Assembly: GCA_013388965.1 (NCBI GenBank)
Contig: JACAEG010000198.1
Coordinates: forward strand, 1 to 39,129
Direction of reading: 5' to 3'
From: Pseudorhodoplanes sp.
GTDB taxonomy: Bacteria; Pseudomonadota; Alphaproteobacteria; Rhizobiales; Xanthobacteraceae
Length of the DNA: 39,129 nucleotides
Under the pieces are notes generated by a model. The model ran no database searches, was not told where the DNA came from, and saw only the letters and a list, made by a program, of their open reading frames with translations. Below, in pieces: positions 32,521-39,129 of this stretch (position 1 is the first letter of the stretch; each line of letters begins with the position of its first letter). The translations under genes and the position numbers were made by a program.

Positions 32521-34185
32521 ATGAGCCGCTTCTTCGAAGCGCATCGTGCGTTGCTCGACCAGGCCGTGGCCGCCAGCCGCTCGCGCGGCTATTGGAGCGC
32601 CTATCCGGAAGTGGCCAGCGGCAAAATCTACGGCGAGACCGCCAAGGCGGACGCCGAAGCCGCGTTCAAGGCGATGCTCGGCAAGCCGTTCGATCTCGGG
32701 CAGCCGGAGAAGAGCCGGGTCGGCCGCGAGGTGTCGCCCTATGGCATGCCGCTCGGCGTCACCTATCCCGCCGCCGATGTCGATACCCTGCTCGCCGCCT
32801 CCGCCAAGGCGGGAGACGGCTGGGCCGATGCCTCGATCGAGGACCGCGTCGGAGTCTGTCTCGAAATCCTCGGACGGATCAACAAGCAAAGCTTTCTCAT
32901 CGCCAGCGCCGTGATGCACACAACGGGACAGGGCTTCATGATGGCGTTCCAGGCCGGCGGTCCGCATGCGCAGGATCGCGGGCTCGAAGCCGTCGCCTAT
33001 GCCTATGACGAGATGAAGCGCGTGCCGGCGTCCGTGCACTGGTCGAAACCGCAGGGCAAGGGCGATCCGCTCGCGGTCGACAAGAGCTGGCGGATCGTCC
33101 CGCGCGGCGTTTCGCTGGTGATCGGCTGCGCCACCTTCCCGACCTGGAACGGCTATCCGGCGATCTTTGCGAGCCTTGCGACCGGCAATACCGTGATCGT
33201 GAAGCCGCATCCCGGCGCGATCCTGCCGCTCGCGGTAACCGTGAAGATAGCGCGCGACGTGCTGAAGGAAGCGGGCTTCGATCCCAACGTAATCATGCTT
33301 GCAGCGGACGAGGCTGACGCCCCGATCGCGAAGGAGCTTGTCACCGATCCGCGGGTTGCCATCGTCGATTTCACCGGCAGTCCGGTCTTCGGCAAATGGG
33401 TGCGCGAGAATGCGGCAACCGACCTGGTCTTCACCGAGGAAGCGGGCATCAACCCGATCGTGATCGACTCGACGTCCGATTTCCGCGGCCTGTGCAACAA
33501 CATCGCCTTCTCGCTGTCGCTCTATTCCGGGCAGATGTGCACCGCGCCGCAGAACATCTTTGTGCCGGCCGGCGGCATCGAGACGAATGACGGCAAGAAG
33601 AGCTTTGACGAAGTCGCCGCAGGAATCGCGACGGCGGTCGACAAGCTGCTCGGCGATCCCGAGCGCGCTGCCGCCATTCTCGGGGCTGTGCAAAGCGAGG
33701 CGACGGTCAAGCGCGTCGAAAGCGCGCGAAAGCTCGGACAGATTGTCCGCGACTCAGGCCCGTCGGCGATGGCGGGCTTCGACTCGGCGCGGACGGCAAC
33801 GCCGCTGATTCTCGCGGTGGATGCCAAGGACGAGACGGCCTGGGGCGAAGAGCGCTTCGGTCCGATCACGTTTGTCGTGAAGACAGCCTCCACGGCCGAC
33901 TCCATCGCGCTCGCGGCGGGCTCGGCCAGACGCAAGGGCGCGATCACCGCGTCGCTCTATTCGACATCGGACGAGATCGTCGATCAGGCAGCCAACGCTT
34001 TCGCGAAGGCTGGCGTGGCGCTGTCCGTCAATCTGACGGGCGGCATTTACGTCAACCAGTCCGCGGCGTTCAGCGACTATCACGTGACCGGCGCCAACCC
34101 CGCCGGCAATGCCTGTCTGACCGATGCTGCATTCGTCGCCAACCGGTTCCGGGTGGCGACGGTGCGACGGCAAAGGGCGGCATGA
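32521..34185 (+). CDS. paaN: Phenylacetic acid degradation protein PaaN (aldehyde dehydrogenase)
   Basis: Aldehyde dehydrogenase-superfamily protein that oxidises the ring-opened semialdehyde-CoA in paa pathways lacking the fused PaaZ. The 554 residues contain NAD-binding and catalytic regions: VSLVIGCATFPTWNGYPAIF, NTVIVKPHPGAILPLAV, the FTGSPVFGKW segment and catalytic Cys340 in YSGQMCTAPQN; the C terminus has YHVTGANPAGNACLTD. Unlike PaaZ (about 680 residues) there is no C-terminal MaoC-type hydratase domain, so ring hydrolysis must come from another protein. It is first in a forward unit with a Liv-type importer, 36 bases before its binding-protein gene. Confidence 0.9.
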   Translation: MSRFFEAHRALLDQAVAASRSRGYWSAYPEVASGKIYGETAKADAEAAFKAMLGKPFDLGQPEKSRVGREVSPYGMPLGVTYPAADVDTLLAASAKAGDGWADASIEDRVGVCLEILGRINKQSFLIASAVMHTTGQGFMMAFQAGGPHAQDRGLEAVAYAYDEMKRVPASVHWSKPQGKGDPLAVDKSWRIVPRGVSLVIGCATFPTWNGYPAIFASLATGNTVIVKPHPGAILPLAVTVKIARDVLKEAGFDPNVIMLAADEADAPIAKELVTDPRVAIVDFTGSPVFGKWVRENAATDLVFTEEAGINPIVIDSTSDFRGLCNNIAFSLSLYSGQMCTAPQNIFVPAGGIETNDGKKSFDEVAAGIATAVDKLLGDPERAAAILGAVQSEATVKRVESARKLGQIVRDSGPSAMAGFDSARTATPLILAVDAKDETAWGEERFGPITFVVKTASTADSIALAAGSARRKGAITASLYSTSDEIVDQAANAFAKAGVALSVNLTGGIYVNQSAAFSDYHVTGANPAGNACLTDAAFVANRFRVATVRRQRAA

Positions 34186-34221
34186 TCCAAAAGAAGCCAA
34201 CCAGCTAAGGGAGAGAGCACC

Positions 34222-35361
34222 ATGAGAGTGTTGAGACTGGCTACCGCAGCGGCAGCGCTGCTGATTTCCGCGACGTTCGCGCAGGCCCAGATCAAGATCG
34301 GGTCCGTGCTGTCCGTCACCGGACCGGCCTCGTTCCTCGGCGACCCCGAGAAGAAGACGCTGGAAATGTATGTCGCCGACATCAACGCCAAGGGCGGCAT
34401 CAATGGCAAGAAGATCGAACTCATCGTCTATGACGATGGCGGCGATCCGAACAACGCGCGCACTTTCGCCACGCGCCTGATCGAGCAGGACAAGGTGGAC
34501 GCGCTGCTGGCCGGCTCGACCACGGCGACGACCATGGCGATCATTCCGCTTGCCGAGGAAGCCGGAGTTCCGCTGATCAATTTTGCGGGTGCCGTACAGG
34601 CGGTGTCGCCGGTGAAGAAGTGGAACTTCAAGACCCCGCACACCGATCTCATGGCCTGCGAGAAGATTTTCGAGGACATGAAGAAGCGCAACATAACGAA
34701 GATCGCCATCATCGCGGGCGCGGATGCCTTCGGCAAATCGATGCGCGACCAGTGCATGACGGTGATCGGAAAATACGGCATCGAGGTTCTGCACGAGGAA
34801 ACCTACCAGCCGCGCGACAACGACATGACGGCGCAGCTGACCAACATCAAGGGCAAGCCGGGCGTGCAGGCGGTGCTCAATCCGGGTTTCGGCCAGGGCC
34901 CGGCAATCGTGACCCGAAACTACAAGCAGCTCGGCATCAACGTGCCGCTCTATCACGGCCACGGCGTCGCCTCGAAGTCGTTCATCGAACTGGCGACGCC
35001 GGCGGCTGCGGAAGGCGTGCGGCTGCCGGCCGCGGCCTTGCTGGTCGCCGAGAAGCTGCCCGACAGCGATCCGCAGAAGAAGGTCGTGGTCGATTACAAG
35101 AAAACCTACGAAGCCAAGACCGGTCAGCCGGTGTCCGGCTTCGGCGGTCACGCCTATGACGGGCTGATGATCCTGGTCGAGGCGATGAAGCGTGCGGGCG
35201 GGGCCGACAAGGCCAAGGTCCGCGACGAAATCGAGAAGACCAAGGGATTCTGGGGAACGGGCGGCGTCGTCAACATGAAGCCGGACGATCACCTGGGTCT
35301 CGATCTGTCGGCGTTCAAGATGCTTGAAATCAAGAATGGCGACTGGACGATCGTGAATTGA
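34222..35361 (+). CDS. Liv-type ABC transporter substrate-binding protein
   Basis: Periplasmic receptor of a branched-chain-amino-acid-family (HAAT) importer. The 379-residue protein has a signal peptide (about 1-22, cleavage after FAQA) and the type I periplasmic fold: IKIGSVLSVTGPASFLGDPE, ADINAKGGINGKKIELIVYD, DGGDPNNARTFATRLIEQDK and, late, FGGHAYDGLMILVEAMKRAG. A strong ribosome site (AAGGGAGAGAG) precedes it, as expected for an abundant receptor. The paa linkage suggests an aromatic acid such as phenylacetate or a relative rather than leucine, but the ligand cannot be read from sequence. Confidence 0.9.
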   Translation: MRVLRLATAAAALLISATFAQAQIKIGSVLSVTGPASFLGDPEKKTLEMYVADINAKGGINGKKIELIVYDDGGDPNNARTFATRLIEQDKVDALLAGSTTATTMAIIPLAEEAGVPLINFAGAVQAVSPVKKWNFKTPHTDLMACEKIFEDMKKRNITKIAIIAGADAFGKSMRDQCMTVIGKYGIEVLHEETYQPRDNDMTAQLTNIKGKPGVQAVLNPGFGQGPAIVTRNYKQLGINVPLYHGHGVASKSFIELATPAAAEGVRLPAAALLVAEKLPDSDPQKKVVVDYKKTYEAKTGQPVSGFGGHAYDGLMILVEAMKRAGGADKAKVRDEIEKTKGFWGTGGVVNMKPDDHLGLDLSAFKMLEIKNGDWTIVN

Positions 35362-35370
35362 CAAAGACGG

Positions 35371-35483
35371 CCGCGTCATCCTTCCGGCTCGCGCAAGGCG
35401 CGAGCGCCTCGGGATGATGCGGTTGACACTCCCGTTCCGTCATCCTGAGATGGCCGCCGCCGGCGGCCGTCGAGGGATGGCGG
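35371..35483. repeat. Two REP-like inverted repeats between receptor and livH
   Basis: First copy: CCGCGTCATCC (35371-35381) mirrored by GGGATGATGCGG (35411-35422). Second copy: TTCCGTCATCCTGAG near 35435-35449 mirrored by CGTCGAGGGATGGCGG ending at 35483, with an inner GCCGCC/GGCGGC stem. Both belong to the same repeat type as the element between paaB and paaC. They fill most of the 152-base gap and may favour higher expression of the receptor relative to the permeases. Confidence 0.7.
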
Positions 35484-35513
35484 CTATCCTCTGACGATCC
35501 GCGGGCGAGGGGC

Positions 35514-36386
35514 ATGCCCGAATTCCTGCAATTCCTGTTTTCTGGCCTGACGATCGGCGCGATTTACGCCCTGGTCGCGCTCGGATTCACGCTGATCTAC
35601 AACGCCTCCGACGTGATCAATTTTGCGCAGGGCGAATTCGTGATGCTGGGCGGGATGGTGACGTTCTTCGCCGCGGCAGCCGGGGTGCCGCTGCCGCTGG
35701 CGGCCCTGCTTGCGATCGTTGTCGCGGTTGCCGTCGGACTGCTCCTGCATCGCTTCGCCATCGAGCCGGCGCGCGGCGCATCCGCGGTGACGCTGATCAT
35801 CATCACCATCGGCGCCTCGATCCTGCTGCGCGGCGTCGCGGCCGTTGTGTTCGACAAGAATTTTCACAGCTTTCCGCCCTTTGCCGGCACCACGCCGTGG
35901 AATGTGGGTGGCGCGACCATTCTGCCGCAGAGCGTCATCGTGCTGCTCGGCGCCGGAATCATCGTCGTCGCCATGTGGGCGCTGATGTCGATGACGCTGA
36001 TCGGCAAGGCGATGGTGGCAACGGCCGCCAACAAGCTGGCCGCGCAGCTTACCGGGATCAATACGCGCGCCATCATCGGTCTTTCGTTCGCCGTATCGGC
36101 GGCGATCGGCGCCATCGGCGGCATTCTGGTCACGCCGATCACGCTGACGAGCTACGACGTCGGCACGCTGCTCGCGCTGAAGGGATTTGCCGCTGCGATG
36201 CTCGGAGGCATGGGACATCCATTCGGCGCGGTAGTGGGCGGGCTGATCGTGGGTCTGCTGGAATCGTTCGGCGCCGGCTACATCTCGTCCGCCTACAAGG
36301 ATGCCATCGCGTTCATTGTGATTCTGGCCGTGCTCTTCTTCATGCCGAACGGCTTGTTCGGCAAGGCGAGCGCCGAGCGCGTATGA
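35514..36386 (+). CDS. livH: Branched-chain amino acid-type ABC permease LivH
   Basis: Inner-membrane permease subunit. The 290 residues consist of about eight hydrophobic segments with family hallmarks: LTIGAIYALVALGFTLIYNA near the N terminus, DVINFAQGEFVMLGGM, and the coupling region INTRAIIGLSFAVSAAIGAI with LLALKGFAAAMLGGMGHPFG near the C terminus. The stop overlaps the livM start by 4 bases. Confidence 0.95.
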   Translation: MPEFLQFLFSGLTIGAIYALVALGFTLIYNASDVINFAQGEFVMLGGMVTFFAAAAGVPLPLAALLAIVVAVAVGLLLHRFAIEPARGASAVTLIIITIGASILLRGVAAVVFDKNFHSFPPFAGTTPWNVGGATILPQSVIVLLGAGIIVVAMWALMSMTLIGKAMVATAANKLAAQLTGINTRAIIGLSFAVSAAIGAIGGILVTPITLTSYDVGTLLALKGFAAAMLGGMGHPFGAVVGGLIVGLLESFGAGYISSAYKDAIAFIVILAVLFFMPNGLFGKASAERV

Positions 36387-37330
36387 TGGCCGCTCTTCTC
36401 CAGAGCCGTTACGGCATCGTCCTGCTGATCGCCGCGGGTATTGTCCTGATCCCGCTGGTAACGCCGTCGACCTTCTACCTGCGCGTCGCGATCCTCGTTT
36501 ACATCTTCTCCATCGCCGTCGTAGGCCTGAACCTCCTGATGGGTTTTGCCGGACAGGTCAGCCTGGGCCATGCCGGGTTCTTCGGGATCGGAGCCTATGC
36601 CGTCGCAGTCGGGCCGACGCATTTCGGCATCCCGTCCTGGGCGTCGCTGCTGATCGGGGTCGCGCTGGCGGGATTGATCGCCTACGTCGTCGGCCGCCCG
36701 ATCCTGAAATTGCGAGGACATTATCTCGCGGTCGCGACGCTCGGCATGGGAATCCTGATCGCGATGGTGTTCACCAACGAGGCCCGCTTCACCGGCGGTC
36801 CCGACGGGATGCCGGTGCCGCGGCTCGTGCTGTTCGACTGGGTCGTGCGTGGCGTGACGACCTGGTACTGGGTTTCGGGCGTCAGCCTTGTGATTGCGGC
36901 GGCCATTGCGGTCAACCTGATTGCGAGTCCGACCGGGCGCGCCTTGCGCGCGATCCATGACAGCGAAACGGCTTCGCACGTTCTTGGAATCGATGTGGCG
37001 CGCTACAAGCTGGTCGTGTTCGTCATTTCGGCGGTCTACGCCGCCGTCGCGGGCGCCTATCTTGCGCTGTTCGATGCGCTCGTCACGCCGGTCACGGCGG
37101 GCTTTCTCCGCTCGATCGAGTTCGTCACAATGGCGGTGCTGGGCGGGCTTGGCTCCATCCTCGGCAGCGTCGTGGGTGCCGCCGTTCTCGTCGTGCTGCC
37201 GCAGATGCTGACGGTCTTTCACGACTACGAGCATATTGCGCTCGGCGCGATCATGATTGTGTTCATGATCTTCCTGCCGGCGGGCATTGTGCCCTCTCTG
37301 GGGCGGCTGTTCGGGCGGAAATTCTCATGA
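36383..37330 (+). CDS. livM: Branched-chain amino acid-type ABC permease LivM
   Basis: Partner permease of LivH. From ATG 36383, overlapping the livH stop, it has 315 residues with multiple membrane spans. Typical segments are LNLLMGFAGQVSLGHAGFFG, LRGHYLAVATLGMGI, GRALRAIHDSETASHVLGID and LGGLGSILGSVVGAAVLVVL. The frame is open well upstream, but that part lies within livH. It overlaps livG by 4 bases. Confidence 0.95.
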   Translation: MMAALLQSRYGIVLLIAAGIVLIPLVTPSTFYLRVAILVYIFSIAVVGLNLLMGFAGQVSLGHAGFFGIGAYAVAVGPTHFGIPSWASLLIGVALAGLIAYVVGRPILKLRGHYLAVATLGMGILIAMVFTNEARFTGGPDGMPVPRLVLFDWVVRGVTTWYWVSGVSLVIAAAIAVNLIASPTGRALRAIHDSETASHVLGIDVARYKLVVFVISAVYAAVAGAYLALFDALVTPVTAGFLRSIEFVTMAVLGGLGSILGSVVGAAVLVVLPQMLTVFHDYEHIALGAIMIVFMIFLPAGIVPSLGRLFGRKFS

Positions 37331-38109
37331 GCGCGCTCGCAGTCGACAATATCGGAATCGGCTTCGGCGGCCTGACGGCGCTCGACGGCGTGTCGTTCCG
37401 CGTCGGGAACGGGGAGATTTTTGCGGTGATCGGGCCGAACGGCGCCGGCAAGACGACGCTGTTCAATATCGTGTCCGGCCTTTACGCGCCCTCGAAGGGA
37501 CGCGTGCAGCTGGGCGTCGACGATGTGACCGGGCTCGAACCGCATCGCCTCGCGCAGCGCGGACTGTCTCGCACGTTCCAGAACCTGCAAATCTTCTTTC
37601 GCATGACCGCCGCCGAGAACGTGATGGTCGGACGGCATCTGCATGAGTCGCGCGGCATCCTCGCGCAGCTTCTTGCGCTGCCGTCAGTCTGGCGCCAGAA
37701 TCGGGCGACTCGCGCAAAGGCGGACGAACTTCTTGCATTTGTCGGACTGTCGGCATTTGCCGATCGTCCCGCTGGGGAGTTGCCCTATGGCGCCCTGAAG
37801 AAGCTTGAAATCGCCCGCGCCCTCGCAACGGAGCCCAGGCTGCTTCTGCTCGATGAGCCGGCCGCCGGCTGCAATCCGGTGGAAACGCAGGAGGTCGATG
37901 CGGTAATCCAGAAGATCGCGGCGACCGGCGTGTCCGTGGTGCTCGTCGAGCACGACATGAAGCTCGTGATGAAAATCTCGAATCGAATCCATGTCCTCAA
38001 CCAGGGTCGAACCCTGGCGGAAGGCAGTGCGGCCGAGGTGCGCTCCAATCCCGCGGTGATCGAGGCTTATCTCGGGCGGCGCAAGGGTGAGGCCGATGCT
38101 CAAGGTTGA
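37327..38109 (+). CDS. livG: ABC transporter ATPase LivG
   Basis: First of two cytoplasmic ATPases of the importer. In 260 residues: Walker A GPNGAGKTTLFNIVSG, the LivG-type loop RTFQNLQIFFRMTAAENVM, signature LPYGALKKLEIARALA, Walker B LLLLDEPAAGCNP, and switch histidine VLVEHDMKLVMKIS. The AGCNP sequence differs from the commoner AGLNP. It overlaps both neighbours. Confidence 0.95.
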   Translation: MSALAVDNIGIGFGGLTALDGVSFRVGNGEIFAVIGPNGAGKTTLFNIVSGLYAPSKGRVQLGVDDVTGLEPHRLAQRGLSRTFQNLQIFFRMTAAENVMVGRHLHESRGILAQLLALPSVWRQNRATRAKADELLAFVGLSAFADRPAGELPYGALKKLEIARALATEPRLLLLDEPAAGCNPVETQEVDAVIQKIAATGVSVVLVEHDMKLVMKISNRIHVLNQGRTLAEGSAAEVRSNPAVIEAYLGRRKGEADAQG

Positions 38110-38797
38110 CACGGTCACGAGCCGCTACGGACGCGTCGAGGCCTTGCACGGCGTCTCGCTGGAAGTCGCGAACGGCGAGGTCGTCACGCTTGTGGGCAGC
38201 AACGGCGCGGGCAAAACGACGCTCCTGAGGGTGATTTCCGGCGTGCAGCCGGCCGCCGGCGGGACGATCACCTTCGACGGCGAGACCATCGACCGGCTCG
38301 CACCGCATGTGCGGGTCGAACGCGGCATCGCGCAAGTTCCGGAAGGCCGTCAGGTGTTCTCGCCCTTGTCGGTCGAGGACAATCTGCGGCTTGGCGCGAT
38401 CCGGCGGGATGGACCCGATGTGGAGCGCAATCTCGACAGGATGTTTTCGCTGTTTCCGGTTCTGGCCGAGCGGCGGTCGCGCGCGGCTGGCGGCCTTTCC
38501 GGCGGACAGCAGCAGATGCTGGCGATCGGCCGCGCGCTGATGAGCCAGCCGAAGCTCCTTCTGCTCGACGAGCCGTCGATGGGCCTTGCGCCGATCCTGG
38601 TCGACCAGATTCTCGATACGGTCGTGGCGTTGCGCAAGGAGGGGATGACCATCCTGCTGGTGGAGCAGAACGTCACCGCGGCGCTGGCCATCGCCGACCG
38701 CGCCTATGTCATCGAAACCGGGCGGATCGTGCTCTCCGGCGAGTGTGCAATGGTCATGAACAATCCGCGCGTGCGCGAGGCCTATCTGGGCCTTTAG
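38096..38797 (+). CDS. livF: ABC transporter ATPase LivF
   Basis: Second ATPase subunit. From ATG 38096 it has 233 residues; ATG 38087 is also in frame and gives 236. Walker A GSNGAGKTTLLRVISG, the LivF-type GIAQVPEGRQVFSPLSVEDN, signature LSGGQQQMLAIGRALM, Walker B LLLLDEPSMGLAP and VEQNVTAALAIADRAYV are all intact. It overlaps livG by 14 bases and closes the importer operon. Confidence 0.95.
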   Translation: MLKVDTVTSRYGRVEALHGVSLEVANGEVVTLVGSNGAGKTTLLRVISGVQPAAGGTITFDGETIDRLAPHVRVERGIAQVPEGRQVFSPLSVEDNLRLGAIRRDGPDVERNLDRMFSLFPVLAERRSRAAGGLSGGQQQMLAIGRALMSQPKLLLLDEPSMGLAPILVDQILDTVVALRKEGMTILLVEQNVTAALAIADRAYVIETGRIVLSGECAMVMNNPRVREAYLGL

Positions 38798-39087
38798 CGA
38801 TCTTGCGGGCGTCTTGACCATTTGTTAACGGCGCTGTTCTCGTCGCCGTGTCACCTCGGTGACAATGCCCACGCGCTGGCCTGCGGTTTTGGCCGGCATT
38901 CCTCGTTGAGGCGCGTGAATCTCGCTTTCCAATTTCAACCCGGTCACGCGTCCGTTATCGTCTCGCCCGTCCGAAGCCTGAATACGGCAGCCCGGAGCAG
39001 CCACCCACTGGCTATGCTAGAAGCAGTGGCGGCTGCGTCGGCCTCTGGCCGACGGAGCATGTATTGCAAGCGTGGAGGGAGACTGTC
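38798..39087 (+). other. Intergenic region with two hairpins
   Basis: About 290 bases after livF. No convincing gene is present; a 99-codon open frame here has no family resemblance. Two hairpins lie just before the final start codon. In the first, GCAGCC and CACTG on the left (38997-39010) pair with CAGTG and GGCTGC on the right (39024-39036). The second is a perfect stem, CGTCGGCC (39036-39043) with GGCCGACG (39047-39054), around a TCT loop. Neither is followed by a T-tract. Confidence 0.5.
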
Positions 39088-39129
39088 ATGGCTGATGAAA
39101 TCTGGAGCAGGTTCGGCCTGATCGACCGC
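39088..39129 (+). CDS. Start of a gene truncated by the window end
   Basis: An ATG at 39088, preceded at a good distance by GGAGGGAG, opens a 14-codon frame (MADEIWSRFGLIDR) that runs off the end of the window. Too short for family assignment. Confidence 0.5.
   Translation, partial: MADEIWSRFGLIDR

Noticed and set aside
32521-34185. Calling this gene paaZ
   Set aside because: The protein ends after the aldehyde dehydrogenase region and lacks the MaoC-type hydratase domain; sequence features fit PaaN.
38822-39121. 99-codon forward open frame after livF
   Set aside because: No ribosome-binding site or family resemblance, and it conflicts with the better-marked start at 39088.
1-39129. CRISPR arrays, prophage, insertion sequences, toxin-antitoxin or defence islands
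   Set aside because: No regularly spaced direct repeats, transposase, integrase, phage structural or defence-type genes were seen; the only repeats are short intergenic palindromes.

Overview
The window looks like a chromosomal segment of a GC-rich alphaproteobacterium, most likely Hyphomicrobiales of the Bradyrhizobium/Xanthobacteraceae type. The evidence is a GcrA cell-cycle regulator, a class I lysyl-tRNA synthetase, a PstA with an enlarged periplasmic N-terminal region, the argD-argF-hslO order, and short inverted repeats of the kind scattered through such genomes. Genus cannot be fixed from the sequence. The window opens with 17 consecutive C residues, which looks like a contig-end artefact.

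Layout. (1) 81-5597: phosphate operon pstC-pstA-pstB-phoU-phoB (pstS and phoR not in view). (2) 5602-6111: gcrA, convergent with phoB; then a 370-bp gap with a strong sigma-70-like promoter and a 5' leader hairpin. (3) 6482-9617: argD-argF-hslO, translationally coupled. (4) 9708-10100: apaG, reverse. (5) 10230-12969: an OpgC-family membrane acyltransferase coupled to two secreted paralogous SGNH proteins, the first lacking several catalytic residues. (6) 13067-14433: a tandem-domain dCTP deaminase and tRNA-Gly(CCC). (7) 14441-17287, reverse: SCO copper chaperone, a small membrane ORF, and a family 2 glycosyltransferase whose reading frame is broken near its C terminus. (8) 17347-19930: an orphan solute-binding protein and class I lysK. 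(9) 19969-24165: histidine-catabolic hutH (interrupted by an in-frame TAG), hutI and divergent hutF. (10) 24171-38797: a phenylacetate (paa) island.

The paa island has three units. paaX precedes paaABCDE, which encodes the ring-epoxidising multicomponent monooxygenase. A reverse operon paaG-paaI-paaK-tetR supplies CoA activation, epoxide isomerisation, thioesterase salvage and a regulator. A forward operon carries paaN and a complete LivKHMGF-type ABC importer. Two different operator-like palindromes separate these units: a 13-bp inverted repeat bracketing the paaA promoter, and a GACCGGCCGGTC palindrome between the divergent paaG and paaN units. This suggests control by two regulators (PaaX and the TetR protein). 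The beta-oxidation steps (PaaF, PaaH, PaaJ) and a ring-opening hydratase are not in the window.

Most worth follow-up: the OpgC/SGNH/SGNH module with a degenerate SGNH partner; the dual-operator architecture and linked importer of the paa island; the argD leader hairpin; the coiled-coil expansion in PstA; and two reading-frame lesions (glycosyltransferase, hutH) that are either real decay or sequence errors.
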